A DNA stretch of 64,000 bases. It comes from an uncultured Woeseiaceae bacterium. GTDB taxonomy: Bacteria; Pseudomonadota; Gammaproteobacteria; Steroidobacterales; Woeseiaceae. The position numbers and the translations under genes are program-made. The notes under the pieces were generated by a model, which saw nothing but the letters and a program-made list of their open reading frames with translations, was not told where the DNA came from and made no database searches. Where the stretch lies: NCBI GenBank assembly GCA_945787845.1, contig CALZJH010000003.1, positions 124,001 through 188,000 of the forward strand, in the 5' to 3' direction. Shown one piece after another: positions 8,352-17,638 of this stretch (position 1 is the stretch's first letter; each line of letters starts with the position of its first letter).

Positions 8352-9385
8352 CAAACTCTCCTTAAAGCATGTACGAGGTACAGGGCCACGCCAAATAACA
8401 ACATGGCGATGGCCTGGTGCGCTGCGCCCAGAACCACGGGCACCGCCAGCAGCAGCGTCGCGATACCGAGGGCAACTTGCAGTACCGCCGTGTGCAGCAG
8501 CGCGTTGACCGCGGGGCGTGCGCGGGCGGGCAGGTTCGCCTTGCGCGCCCGGAACCAGTAGACAACGACGAGTACGAACGTCGTTATCGCCAGCAGGCGA
8601 TGGTCAAACTGCACCGTCACAATATTATCGAAAATATTACGCCACAGTGGCTCGAGCGCGAACAGTCCCGGCGGGAACCAGTAGTCGCCCATCATCGGAA
8701 ACGTGTTGTAGATCTTGCCGGCCTTGAGCCCGGCGACGAAGCCGCCCGAGGTGATGGTGATGGTCAGCAGGATAAACAGTCCCAGCGTTTTGCCATACCA
8801 GGGGTGCCTCGCCGCGTTCTCGTCCCGCGGGAACAGGCGTGACAGGGCAACCCAGAACATGAGCGCAAACACCAGGAACGCGAGCAGCAGGTGGGCCGTC
8901 AGGCGGTATTGACTGACGTGCGGCAGATCAACCTGGCCGCTGGCGACCATGATCTTGCCGACAAAGGCCTGCGCACCACCGAGCAGCGGCATGAGCAGGA
9001 ACTTCGGCCACTCGGGCACGGGAATGTACTTCTTTACCGCGAAGTAGATGAAGGGAATGGCAAACGCGATGCCCATCAGTCGCCCGAGCAGGCGGTGCAG
9101 GTATTCGAGCCAGAAAATGCCCTTGAAGTCATCGACATCGAAATGCGGATTGATGTTCTTGAATTCAGGCGTCTGCTGGTAGATCTCGAATGTCTCCTGC
9201 CATTCATCGGCGGACAGGGGCGGCAACGCACCCATGATCGGCCGCCACTCGACCATGGACAGTCCGGAGCCGGTGAGCCGCGTCACGCCGCCGAGGACCA
9301 CCATGGCAAAGACGATTGCACACATCACCAGGAGCCAGATCGCTACGCTGCGGTTTTGGGCCTGAGTTGGACGGACGCTAGTCAT
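8351..9385 (-). CDS. ctaA: Heme A synthase (COX15/CtaA)
   Basis: This 344-residue polytopic membrane protein has about eight hydrophobic helices. Conserved heme-ligand histidines are visible in EYLHRLLGR, AHLLLA, FDHRLLA and AAHQA. The N-terminal GGVTRLTGSGLSMVEW motif is typical of the proteobacterial/mitochondrial COX15 type. It oxidises heme O to heme A for aa3-type cytochrome oxidase, which implies aerobic respiration; ctaB and oxidase genes are not in the window. It overlaps the upstream lipoprotein gene by eight bases and couples to hemN downstream. Confidence 0.95.
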   Translation of the reverse strand: MTSVRPTQAQNRSVAIWLLVMCAIVFAMVVLGGVTRLTGSGLSMVEWRPIMGALPPLSADEWQETFEIYQQTPEFKNINPHFDVDDFKGIFWLEYLHRLLGRLMGIAFAIPFIYFAVKKYIPVPEWPKFLLMPLLGGAQAFVGKIMVASGQVDLPHVSQYRLTAHLLLAFLVFALMFWVALSRLFPRDENAARHPWYGKTLGLFILLTITITSGGFVAGLKAGKIYNTFPMMGDYWFPPGLFALEPLWRNIFDNIVTVQFDHRLLAITTFVLVVVYWFRARKANLPARARPAVNALLHTAVLQVALGIATLLLAVPVVLGAAHQAIAMLLFGVALYLVHALRRV

Positions 9386-9974
9386 TCGAGCTCCGGACTA
9401 GGCGCACGTGCTTGGGCGATTTCTTCCAGTCCACGCGGTCATAACCAAACTGGAAATTCCATGCCCATGCGGCGTCCCATTGGAAACGGTAGGCCGTTCC
9501 CGACCAGTACTCAGCCGATTGGGCATGCGGGAAGAATTCGGTATCGATCGTCGGCGGGTTGCCGGCACCCAGCGGGTCATTGATCGACCCAAGCTCATCC
9601 TTGGTCGGCAAACGCCAGTCAGCATGACCGCAGTAACCGGCCTCATTCACCGCGAGGACGTAATTCCAGGTATCGCAGCTGCCGCCGCCACAGTCGCCCG
9701 CGTCGGCTGTGCCGCGGAAGTCCAGTTCGCCGGCAGGTTCGTGGGGGTCGTACCAGGAATAGGTGTTGCGAAAGTCGTGCAGTCCGGCAGCAGGAGTCTT
9801 GCCGGCCCAGAGCAGTCCGGTCTCGGTGTCGAGAACACAGCGATCTCCCTGGGCGGACACAACGTTGAATTTGCTCTGCTCGGATTCTGCGTCGTCGCCG
9901 CCATTCTGGCCGCAGGCCGCCAGCGACAATACAGAGAGCACCGAAATGAGCGCTATTTTCGGCTGATTTTTCAT
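9378..9974 (-). CDS. DUF1566 (Lcl) domain lipoprotein
   Basis: This 198-residue protein has a lipoprotein signal peptide (LSLAAC, Cys about 21). The rest is a DUF1566/Lcl-C-type domain, recognised by LDTETGLLWAGK, the WRLPTKDEL core and the final YDRV...KHVRLVR strand. The domain is common in secreted and surface proteins, with no defined enzymatic role. It is the first gene of a lipoprotein-ctaA-hemN unit with overlapping ends. Its link to heme synthesis may only be shared transcription. Confidence 0.85.
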   Translation of the reverse strand: MKNQPKIALISVLSVLSLAACGQNGGDDAESEQSKFNVVSAQGDRCVLDTETGLLWAGKTPAAGLHDFRNTYSWYDPHEPAGELDFRGTADAGDCGGGSCDTWNYVLAVNEAGYCGHADWRLPTKDELGSINDPLGAGNPPTIDTEFFPHAQSAEYWSGTAYRFQWDAAWAWNFQFGYDRVDWKKSPKHVRLVRSSND

Positions 9975-10101
9975 GGGCGGGCAGCTTAACTGATTTTTGG
10001 CGCTCGAGATGCACCGAATATCCTAGAGGGCCCTAGGTACTTTCCCCAGTACGGGGTCCAGAGCCCGGCATCACAGCGAGTCATACGGCATAATCGCCCG
10101 C

Positions 10102-11253
10102 ATGGGCATCAATCGCTGTTTCAACGTCATGGACTTCCGGCGCATCGCGAAACGCAAGTTGCCGGCTCCGGTGTTTCACTACATCGACGGCGGTGCCGAC
10201 GACGAGTGGTCGTTACGCCGCAATACCGAGGCGTACAACGATTACGAGCTGCAGCCGGCCCAGTTATCCGACGTTAGCAACGTCGACATACAGACGACCT
10301 TGTTCGGCAGGCGCATCGACTGGCCCGTGATGATCGCGCCGACCGGGGCATCCAGGCTGTTCCACGCTGAAGGCGAGCCCGCGGTCGCGCGCGCTGCTGC
10401 AGAATTCGGCATGCCCTACAGCCTGTCGACTGTCGGGACGACGACGATCGAGGACGTCGCAGCCATCGGCGAACACCCGAAGATCTTCCAGATCTACGTC
10501 TTCAAGGATCGCGAGATGACGCGCGCATTCATCGAGCGCTGCAAGGCAAGCCAATACACGGCCTTGTGTCTGACGGTCGATACCCCGGTGGCGGGGAATC
10601 GTGAGCGCGACTACGTCTACGGCATGATGGCAACGGCCAAACCGGCGCTCGCCAGCGTGCCCAGCATGCTGCGTCACCCGGGCTGGCTGTACCGTGCCGT
10701 CGTTCGCAAGGACATGGAGCTCGTCAATATCACCCAGGGCCAGGATAGCCAGAAATTCACCGACACCAGTGTCATGGACTTCATCGACAACCAGTTCGAC
10801 CGGTCTTTGACGTGGAAGGACGTGGAGTGGCTGGCGTCCGAATGGGGCGGGCCGCTGGTTATCAAGGGCGTGCAGACCGTGGCCGACTGCCGCAAGGCCG
10901 CCGATTCCGGGGCGACGGCGGTGATGCTGTCGAATCACGGCGGCCGCCAGCTCGAAGGGTCGTCGGCGCCCGTGGACTGTGTATCCGCTGTCGCGGATGC
11001 ACTGCGTGATCGGCTCGAAATTATTTGCGACGGGGGCGTGCGCCGCGGCACGCATATTGTGAAGGCACTCGCGTTGGGCGCAAATGCCTGCAGTATTGGC
11101 CGTGCCTACCTGTATCCGCTGGCCGCCGGAGGGCAGGCTGGCGTCGAGCGCGGTCTCGGATTGTTGCAGGCCGAAGTGAAGCGGACGATGGCGCTGATTG
11201 GCTGCGATGCCATCGAAAAACTTGACGGACGCTACGTAAAGAAACGGTCTTGA
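10102..11253 (+). CDS. FMN-dependent alpha-hydroxy acid dehydrogenase (L-lactate dehydrogenase-like)
   Basis: This 383-residue TIM-barrel flavoenzyme belongs to the LldD/glycolate oxidase/mandelate dehydrogenase family. The active-site motif SNHGGRQLEG contains the catalytic base H279, and K255 (VIKGV) contacts FMN. The C-terminal DGGVRRGTHIVKALALGA binds the FMN phosphate. It most likely oxidises L-lactate or a related 2-hydroxyacid and passes electrons to quinone. A start at the second Met (10129) is possible. Substrate choice within the family is uncertain, so no symbol is given. Confidence 0.88.
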   Translation: MGINRCFNVMDFRRIAKRKLPAPVFHYIDGGADDEWSLRRNTEAYNDYELQPAQLSDVSNVDIQTTLFGRRIDWPVMIAPTGASRLFHAEGEPAVARAAAEFGMPYSLSTVGTTTIEDVAAIGEHPKIFQIYVFKDREMTRAFIERCKASQYTALCLTVDTPVAGNRERDYVYGMMATAKPALASVPSMLRHPGWLYRAVVRKDMELVNITQGQDSQKFTDTSVMDFIDNQFDRSLTWKDVEWLASEWGGPLVIKGVQTVADCRKAADSGATAVMLSNHGGRQLEGSSAPVDCVSAVADALRDRLEIICDGGVRRGTHIVKALALGANACSIGRAYLYPLAAGGQAGVERGLGLLQAEVKRTMALIGCDAIEKLDGRYVKKRS

Positions 11254-11512
11254 CAGGGGCCGGGCTGCGCAATTGGCGACAATTTCGACCTTAGAATCGG
11301 CCTTCTAACAAAATGCGTCTGCGTCGAAATTTCTGCGCAAACCCCTTGATTCACAGGATGATTGGCGCGCTCCTGGCCGCAATTCGCGGATTTGCCGTTT
11401 TCCAGAGAGGAAATAGCCTTGAATTTGTTAGTAATATCTTTGCAGCCGATTTCCTGGGAAGTCGGCATGAGGAATCGTCGTTAGCGCGGCATTGTTTGTG
11501 TAAGAGGTAGTT

Positions 11513-11725
11513 ATGTCAGGCGAAAGAGTTGAAGGAACCGTCAAGTGGTTCAATGATGACAAGGGATTTGGTTTCATCGAGCGAGAAGGCGGTCAGGATG
11601 TATTCGTACACCACACTGCGATCCAGATGGAAGGATTCAAGACCCTGAAAGAAGGTCAGAAGGTCACGATGGAAGTGACCCAGGGACAGAAAGGTCCGCA
11701 GGCCGAAAACGTCGTTGCTGAATAA
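11513..11725 (+). CDS. Cold-shock domain protein (CspA family)
   Basis: This 70-residue single OB-fold nucleic-acid-binding protein carries RNP1 KGFGFI (17-22) and RNP2 VFVHH (30-34). It is the typical length of CspA-family RNA chaperones. GAGG precedes the ATG. About 260 bases of untranslated DNA lie upstream, enough for the long structured leader seen in cold-inducible csp mRNAs, although I cannot identify a cold box by eye. The gene stands alone between the hydroxyacid dehydrogenase and a hairpin at 11857. Confidence 0.95.
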   Translation: MSGERVEGTVKWFNDDKGFGFIEREGGQDVFVHHTAIQMEGFKTLKEGQKVTMEVTQGQKGPQAENVVAE

Positions 11726-11856
11726 TCTGTAGCTGATCAGTTCCGGCGGCGCAACAACAAATACAAGAAACCGTCAGTAGGCTGCAAGTTCGGCACGACA
11801 GGTTGTTGTGACGCCAGGCGCCGGGAACAGACTTCCGGCGCGAGAATAAAAGGGGG

Positions 11857-11883
11857 GCAACACGCAGGTGTTGCGCAGCTTTT
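11857..11883 (+). terminator. Possible Rho-independent terminator after the cold-shock gene
   Basis: GCAACAC-GCAG-GTGTTGC forms a 7-bp stem with a 4-base loop, followed by GCAGCTTTTG. A second stem, GCGCCGG/CCGGCGC (11818-11841), lies just upstream. The T tract is short and displaced, so termination strength is uncertain. Confidence 0.4.
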
Positions 11884-11946
11884 GTGTGTGAGTGGTAAAT
11901 TCCGTTATTGCTCCAATCAATCATCGACCAACAAGAAACGCCCTTT

Positions 11947-12330
11947 GTGAAACTGAGAATCAAAGACAATTCGGTACGTCTGCGCCTCATGCGAGGTGAA
12001 GTGGAGACGCTTAAGAACGATGGGCTGGTAACGGCGAGTACGGCGTTCCCGGGTGGGCGGACATTTCGCTACGCGGTTGAGAGCAGTCCGGCGAGCGTCA
12101 ACCCCGCCGCGTTCTTTTCCGAGAATGAAATAACTGTTCGCCTGCCGGAGACGACCGTCCTTGCCTGGGCCGCCAGTGAGCAGGTATCCATCGAGGGCGA
12201 GCAGGTTCTCGTCGACGGCGAGACGCTGAAAATTCTCGTCGAAAAGGACTTTGTCTGCCTGACGGGTCGCGATGACGAAGACGAGTCCGACATGTATCCG
12301 CACCCCGAGGCGGACACAGCGCGTTGCTGA
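11947..12330 (+). CDS. DUF7009 family small protein
   Basis: This protein is about 127 residues. The GTG at 11947 gives the family-like N terminus MKLRIKDNSVRLRLMRGEV; an ATG at 11908 would add 13 residues that look unrelated. The short beta-rich domain resembles conserved hypothetical proteins now grouped, from memory, as DUF7009. An acidic C-terminal DDEDESD stretch follows CLTGRD. It ends one base before the DUF2461 start, so the two are probably cotranscribed. Function is unknown. Confidence 0.7.
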   Translation: MKLRIKDNSVRLRLMRGEVETLKNDGLVTASTAFPGGRTFRYAVESSPASVNPAAFFSENEITVRLPETTVLAWAASEQVSIEGEQVLVDGETLKILVEKDFVCLTGRDDEDESDMYPHPEADTARC

Positions 12331-12331
12331 T

Positions 12332-13021
12332 ATGCCCCGTTACGCCTCATTCGAACCGCGTACGATTCGCTTCCTCGAGGAGCTGAAATCCAATAACAAC
12401 CGCGAGTGGTTCAAGGAGCACAAGAGCCGCTATGAAGAGGACGTCCTGGACGTCGCCCTGCGCTTTATTATATCCATGCAGGAGCCGCTCGCAGATTTCG
12501 CCCCCCGCTTCACGGCCGTGCCAACACGCGTCGGTGGTTCGTTGATGCGCGTGTATCGCGACACGCGATTCTCAAAGAACAAGCTGCCGTACAAGACGAA
12601 TATCGGAATCCAGTTTCGGCATGAGCAGGCGAAGGATGTGCATGCGCCCGGGTACTACGTGCACATTGAGCCGGATGAGGTGTTTCTCGGGGCCGGCATG
12701 TGGCGGCCGGATTCCCAGCCGCTGCGCGGTATACGCGAGCGCATTGCCGCGAAACCCGCGGAGTGGCAGCGTGCCATTGGCGATCGATCGTTCAGCCGCC
12801 ATTTCATGCTGGGCGGCGAGCAGCTTACGCGTCCGCCGCGCGGCTTCGACAAGAATCATGAGTGTATTGGGGACATCAAGCGCAAGAGTTTCATTGCGGT
12901 TCGTGAATTCAAGGTTGAGGATTGCCTGCGGCCGCAATTCCAGAAGACCGTCGAGGCGTCCTTCAAATCCGCCGAACCTTTCATGCGATTCCTGTGCAAG
13001 GCGGTTGGCGTCAGGTTTTAA
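12332..13021 (+). CDS. DUF2461 (TIGR02453) family protein
   Basis: This 229-residue conserved protein has unknown function. Family hallmarks are FLEELKSNNNREWFKEHK near the N terminus, GGSLMRVYRDTRFSKNK-PYKTN in the middle and the GYYVHIEPDEVFLGAGMW strand. The ATG at 12332 follows the DUF7009 stop closely and gives the usual family N terminus. Its 3' end overlaps the convergent redoxin gene by 11 bases. Confidence 0.9.
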   Translation: MPRYASFEPRTIRFLEELKSNNNREWFKEHKSRYEEDVLDVALRFIISMQEPLADFAPRFTAVPTRVGGSLMRVYRDTRFSKNKLPYKTNIGIQFRHEQAKDVHAPGYYVHIEPDEVFLGAGMWRPDSQPLRGIRERIAAKPAEWQRAIGDRSFSRHFMLGGEQLTRPPRGFDKNHECIGDIKRKSFIAVREFKVEDCLRPQFQKTVEASFKSAEPFMRFLCKAVGVRF

Positions 13022-13601
13022 GTGCTTTCCTGACTTCGCCCAGCAACGTCTCCGGATCCGGACGATCCGAAATGTGCTTCGATAATTCCGTGTAGCGAAT
13101 GATCCCTGCTGCATCGACGACCATTGCAGTCGGCCAGACAGTGTCCTTGCCGTACTCCTTGTCGTAATCGCCCGGTACGCCGCCTTTCTGCAAGAGACCC
13201 AGTTGCTGTGTAACCGCCAGCCGGTCGTCCAGCCAGAAATCGAATTCGACCTTGAAGAAGTCGGCGACACGTCGCGTCGTTTCCAGTGGTTTGGGCGTGA
13301 TCAGGACGAGCTTTGCGCCCAGGTCGATGATGTCGCGGTAGTGCTCGGTCAGGTTGCTGACCTGCCGGCTGCAAAACGGACACCAGTTGCCGCGCACAAA
13401 CAGCAGAACCGTTGGCGACCCGTGCAGTTCGACCGAGCGTACAGGGTCTCCCTGCTCGTCGATCGCCCGGAAATCAGGCAGCGGCGAGCCGGGTTTCAAC
13501 TGCGTTGGTGTTGCGCGCAAGCCGCGCTGGGTTAGCCACCACCAGGCGCCCGCGGCGACAGCTGCGGCCAGCGTGATTGCGATAATGACTGTCGACGACA
13601 T
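13011..13601 (-). CDS. Membrane-anchored redoxin / peroxiredoxin-like protein
   Basis: This 196-residue protein has an N-terminal membrane helix (1-25) followed by a thioredoxin-fold AhpC/TSA domain on the far side of the membrane. The active site GNWCPFCSRQ supplies C74 and C77, a CxxC like that of thioredoxins and BCP-like redoxins. VWPTAMVVDAAGIIRY is the usual strand after the cis-Pro. The ATG at 13601 is preferred over a longer frame from 13637 whose first residues are Arg/Pro-rich. A role in periplasmic thiol redox or peroxide removal is likely. Confidence 0.85.
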   Translation of the reverse strand: MSSTVIIAITLAAAVAAGAWWWLTQRGLRATPTQLKPGSPLPDFRAIDEQGDPVRSVELHGSPTVLLFVRGNWCPFCSRQVSNLTEHYRDIIDLGAKLVLITPKPLETTRRVADFFKVEFDFWLDDRLAVTQQLGLLQKGGVPGDYDKEYGKDTVWPTAMVVDAAGIIRYTELSKHISDRPDPETLLGEVRKALKT

Positions 13602-13695
13602 TGCGCCAGTATGGCCTCGCGGGCGGCGTGGACACAAGGCGGTAATTATGGATACTCACTAGACTCCCTTTTGCAGCAAGAGACGTTCCCAGGAA

Positions 13696-15633
13696 ATGAC
13701 CGAGAATCCCGTCATGTGGACACCGGGACGCGAACGCGTCCAGGCGACGAGCATGCACAGGTTCATGCAGCAGGCGGGGTACGATGACTATGACGGGCTG
13801 TACGCCTGGTCGGTCGCTGAAGCGCCGGCGTTCTGGAGTGCGCTGTGCGACTTTTGCGAGGTGACCTTCGACACGGCGCCGACTGCGCTGCTGGCGCGGC
13901 CCGCCAACATCATGGATGCAGGCTGGTTCGAGGGAAGCCGCCTTAACTATGCAGAGCACCTGTTGCGGTACACGGGTGATCAGGCCGCACTCGTGTTCTT
14001 TGGCGAAAACGCCGCGCGGCGAGAACTGAGCCGCGACCAGCTGCGTGACCAGGTTGCGGCCGTGGCGGCCGGCCTGCGTGCGGCCGGTATACGTGAAGGC
14101 GACCGTGTTGGCGGTTTCCTGCCCAACTGTCCGGAAGCCATTGTTGCGGCGCTTGCGACGGCCAGTCTGGGCGCGATCTGGTCTTCTTGTTCACCGGATT
14201 TCGGTGTCAATGGCGTGGTTGATCGCTTCGGCCAGATCGAGCCGAGAATCCTGTTTGCGGTCAATGGCTACTACTACAACGGCAAAACCTGCGACACGCG
14301 CAGCATCGTCGAAGGGGTTGTCGATGCGGTAGGCAGCATCGAGCACACGATCGTCATTCCGTTTGCGGCCGGGCTGTCCGCCGAAATGCGCCTCGACAAC
14401 GCGGTCGCGTGGAACGATTTCTGCCGCCCGGGCGAGCCACTGTCCTTTACGCCAGTCGCTTTTGATCACCCGCTGTACATCATGTACTCGTCCGGAACGA
14501 CCGGTGTGCCCAAGTGCATCGTGCACGGACACGGTGGGACGCTGCTGCAACATCTCAAAGAACACGTTTTACATACGGACCTCAGCGCGGCCGATCGCCT
14601 CTTCTATTTCACGACCTGCGGCTGGATGATGTGGAACTGGCTTGTGAGTGGTCTTGCGTCCGGCGCGACGCTCGTGCTGTTTGACGGATCGCCCTTTTTC
14701 AATCACGGCCGTATCCTCTGGCAAATGGCCGAGGCTGAAAAGGTCACGGTCTTTGGTACGAGCGCCAAGTACATTTCGGCACTTGAAAAGGCCGGGGTGC
14801 GTCCGGTGGATGAGTTTTCACTGCCCGGGTTACGTGCCGTGTTGTCAACGGGGTCGCCACTGGCGCCCGAGAGTTTCGACTATGTCTACGACGCGATAGG
14901 GGCTGATCTTCAGTTGGCCTCGATATCGGGCGGTACCGATATTCTCAGTTGTTTCGCGCTGGGTAATCCGGTGCTGCCCGTGCGCAGGGGGGAGTTGCAG
15001 TGCCGCGGTCTCGGAATGGCCGTCGAGATCTGGAATGATGCGGGCCAGCCTGTTGTCGGAGAACACGGTGAACTCGTCTGCACGAAGCCGTTCCCGTCTG
15101 CGCCCGTCGGGTTCTGGAATGATCCGGATGGTGCGCGTTACCGGGCTGCCTATTTCGAGCGCTTCGAGGGCGTGTGGGCGCACGGGGATTTTGCGGAAAT
15201 CACGAGCAGCGGGGGACTGGTCATCCATGGTCGGTCAGACGCCGTGCTCAACCCGGGCGGGGTTCGCATCGGGACGGCGGAGATCTATCGCCAGGTCGAG
15301 AAACTCGACGAAGTCGTGGAGAGCATCGCGATCGGACAGAACTGGAAGGACGACGTGCGTGTCGTGTTGTTCGTTATCCTGCGCGACGGCCTCGAACTCG
15401 ATGCTGAGCTACAGCAGCGCATTCGAACCGTCATCCGGCAAAACACGACGCCCCGCCACGTGCCTTCGAAGATAGTCGCGGTACCCGAAATTCCGCGGAC
15501 CAAGAGCGGCAAAATTGTCGAACTGGCGGTACGCTCGGTCGTTCATGGCGACGCCGTCAAGAACACAGAGGCTCTGGCAAACCCCGAGGCGCTCGCGCAC
15601 TTTGCCGGTATCGATGAACTGCAAACGGACTAG
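13696..15633 (+). CDS. Acetoacetyl-CoA synthetase
   Basis: This 645-residue ANL-superfamily ligase activates acetoacetate with ATP and CoA. The phosphate-binding loop is YSSGTTGVPK (264-273), and the C-terminal lysine motif is PRTKSGK. The N-terminal WFEGSRLNYAEHLL and the ISGGTDI stretch match the AacS branch rather than acetyl-CoA synthetase. It allows use of acetoacetate from ketone bodies, PHB or Leu breakdown. A thioesterase-like gene starts 12 bases downstream and glpK follows, forming a likely operon. Confidence 0.92.
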   Translation: MTENPVMWTPGRERVQATSMHRFMQQAGYDDYDGLYAWSVAEAPAFWSALCDFCEVTFDTAPTALLARPANIMDAGWFEGSRLNYAEHLLRYTGDQAALVFFGENAARRELSRDQLRDQVAAVAAGLRAAGIREGDRVGGFLPNCPEAIVAALATASLGAIWSSCSPDFGVNGVVDRFGQIEPRILFAVNGYYYNGKTCDTRSIVEGVVDAVGSIEHTIVIPFAAGLSAEMRLDNAVAWNDFCRPGEPLSFTPVAFDHPLYIMYSSGTTGVPKCIVHGHGGTLLQHLKEHVLHTDLSAADRLFYFTTCGWMMWNWLVSGLASGATLVLFDGSPFFNHGRILWQMAEAEKVTVFGTSAKYISALEKAGVRPVDEFSLPGLRAVLSTGSPLAPESFDYVYDAIGADLQLASISGGTDILSCFALGNPVLPVRRGELQCRGLGMAVEIWNDAGQPVVGEHGELVCTKPFPSAPVGFWNDPDGARYRAAYFERFEGVWAHGDFAEITSSGGLVIHGRSDAVLNPGGVRIGTAEIYRQVEKLDEVVESIAIGQNWKDDVRVVLFVILRDGLELDAELQQRIRTVIRQNTTPRHVPSKIVAVPEIPRTKSGKIVELAVRSVVHGDAVKNTEALANPEALAHFAGIDELQTD

Positions 15634-15645
15634 GGGAGTTGCGAA

Positions 15646-16152
15646 GTGAGCATGCTCGGCATCGAGGTTATGCGTGGACGGGTGCTGCCCGAGTGGATCG
15701 ACATCAACGACCACATGAACGTGGCGTACTACCTGTTGGCTTTCGACCAGGCCGTCGACGCGCTTTGGCGACGTTTCGGACTGACCGACGACTACATCAG
15801 GACGCACAACAGTTCGACAATCGCCGTCGAGTCCCATGTCACCTGGCAGCGCGAAATCGTCGAGGGAGCGTCGTATGTCATTACGACGAAGATCCTCGCT
15901 TACGATTACAAACGCATTCACCAGTTCCAGCGCATGTACCATGCGGACGAGGGGTTTCTCGCGGCAACCTGCGAGTGGATGAACCTGCATTTCGATACAG
16001 CTGCGCGCCGGGTTGCTCCGTGGCCTGACGAAATTCTGGCGCAGATTGCCGAATTCGCCGACAATCAGGGCACGTATTCATGGCCCGCGGAAGCCGGACG
16101 CAGAATGCGGGTCAAGCAACCCCTCTTCAGTGTGAAATCGGACGCATCATGA
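15646..16152 (+). CDS. Hotdog-fold acyl-CoA thioesterase
   Basis: This 168-residue 4HBT-like thioesterase carries DINDHMNVAYYLLAFD, with the Asp and the HMN turn placed like the catalytic segment of the family. The closest resemblance I recall is to thioesterases next to carnitine dehydrogenase or acyl-CoA synthetases. The GTG at 15646 is chosen because GGGGAG lies about six bases upstream; an ATG at 15652 is the alternative. It overlaps glpK by four bases. The substrate is unknown; the neighbouring ligase suggests a short acyl-CoA. Confidence 0.8.
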   Translation: MSMLGIEVMRGRVLPEWIDINDHMNVAYYLLAFDQAVDALWRRFGLTDDYIRTHNSSTIAVESHVTWQREIVEGASYVITTKILAYDYKRIHQFQRMYHADEGFLAATCEWMNLHFDTAARRVAPWPDEILAQIAEFADNQGTYSWPAEAGRRMRVKQPLFSVKSDAS

Positions 16153-17636
16153 AAGGAAAATTCCTGCTCGCCATCGACCAGGGCACCAGCAGCAGTCGCA
16201 CGGTCATCTATGACCACGATGCGCGCATGGTAAGCAGCGCACAGCAGGAATTTCCGCAAATCTATCCGCAGCCCGGCTGGGTCGAGCACGATCCCGAGGC
16301 GATCTGGGATTCGGTCACGTCCGTGACCCGTGATGCCCTGAAGAAAGCCGGCGCGGCGGCCCGTGACATCTCCGCGATCGGGATAACGAACCAGCGCGAG
16401 ACGACGCTGCTCTGGGATCGCGACACCGGGGAGTGCGTCTACAACGCCATCGTCTGGCAGGACCGCCGCACGGCTGAGTATTGCCAGGGGCTCAGGAACC
16501 AGGGTAACGAGGACGCGGTCAGCCGGAAAACGGGCCTGCGCCTGGATCCGTATTTTTCGGGCACCAAGATCGCATGGATACTCGACAACGTGCCCGGCGT
16601 TCGCGAGCGTGCGGAGGCCGGCAAGCTGGCGTTCGGCACCGTGGACTGCTTCCTGCTGTGGCGGCTGACCGGCGGCCGCGTGCATGCCACCGATGCGACC
16701 AACGCATCGCGTACATTACTGTTCAATATTCACACGCAGGAGTGGGACGACGACCTGCTGGCTATGTTCTCCATTCCGCGCGCCGTATTGCCCGCGGTGC
16801 GCGACTGCGCGGCGGATTTTGGCATGGCTGTCGATGACTGCCTCGGTGGCGAAGTTCCCGTGTGCGGTATGGCGGGAGACCAGCAGGCCGCGCTGATCGG
16901 GCAGGCCGGATTTGAGCCCGGCATGACCAAGAGCACGTATGGCACGGGTTGTTTCGTGGTTGCGAATACCGGGAACGAGGCGCTGCATTCGGAAAACCAG
17001 CTGTTGACGACCATTGCCATGCGCATGGACGGTCAGGTGACTTACGGCCTCGAAGGCAGCGTGTTCGTCGCCGGCTCGGCCATGCAGTGGCTGCGTGACG
17101 AATTGCGGATCATTGATGCGGCACCGGAATCGGAAGAAATCGCCCGGCGCCGCGGTGTCGTTGACGATGTGTATGTCGTGCCGGCGTTTGCCGGTCTCGG
17201 TGCACCGTACTGGGATCCCGACGCGCGCGGCGCCGTGCTCGGACTGACGCGTGGCAGCGGGCGGGACGACATTGTGACCGCGACGCTGCAGTCCGTTGCC
17301 TTCCAGACCTGCGACCTCATCGATGCCATGTCCGAAGACGGCATCAAGCCCAGTGTGATTCGCGTGGATGGCGGCATGGTCGCCAACGACTGGTTCCTGC
17401 AGTTCCTGGCCGATGTCCTCGATATCGCCGTCGAACGTCCGGACAATGTCGAGTCGACCGTATTGGGCGCCGCCTACCTGGCCGGGTACCAGGCCGGGAT
17501 CGTGCAGTCTCCGGCCGCGATTGGTGACTTGTGGCAGCGCGATGCGCTGTTTGAACCGCAAATGGAGGCCGCGCAGCGCGAGAGGCTGCTCAGCGGCTGG
17601 TCGGATGCGGTGCGGCGCGTTCGATCGGACAACTGA
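16149..17636 (+). CDS. glpK: Glycerol kinase
   Basis: This 495-residue FGGY-family kinase phosphorylates glycerol to sn-glycerol 3-phosphate. The N-terminal DQGTSSSRT phosphate loop, TNQRETTLLWD and the C-terminal RVDGGMVANDWFLQFLAD signature are intact. The length matches E. coli GlpK. The ATG overlaps the thioesterase stop (ATGA). The partner dehydrogenase glpD is 30 kb away at 46982, and no facilitator glpF is seen. A protein kinase gene starts two bases after its stop, so it may be cotranscribed with the signalling locus. Confidence 0.96.
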   Translation: MKGKFLLAIDQGTSSSRTVIYDHDARMVSSAQQEFPQIYPQPGWVEHDPEAIWDSVTSVTRDALKKAGAAARDISAIGITNQRETTLLWDRDTGECVYNAIVWQDRRTAEYCQGLRNQGNEDAVSRKTGLRLDPYFSGTKIAWILDNVPGVRERAEAGKLAFGTVDCFLLWRLTGGRVHATDATNASRTLLFNIHTQEWDDDLLAMFSIPRAVLPAVRDCAADFGMAVDDCLGGEVPVCGMAGDQQAALIGQAGFEPGMTKSTYGTGCFVVANTGNEALHSENQLLTTIAMRMDGQVTYGLEGSVFVAGSAMQWLRDELRIIDAAPESEEIARRRGVVDDVYVVPAFAGLGAPYWDPDARGAVLGLTRGSGRDDIVTATLQSVAFQTCDLIDAMSEDGIKPSVIRVDGGMVANDWFLQFLADVLDIAVERPDNVESTVLGAAYLAGYQAGIVQSPAAIGDLWQRDALFEPQMEAAQRERLLSGWSDAVRRVRSDN

Positions 17637-17638
17637 CC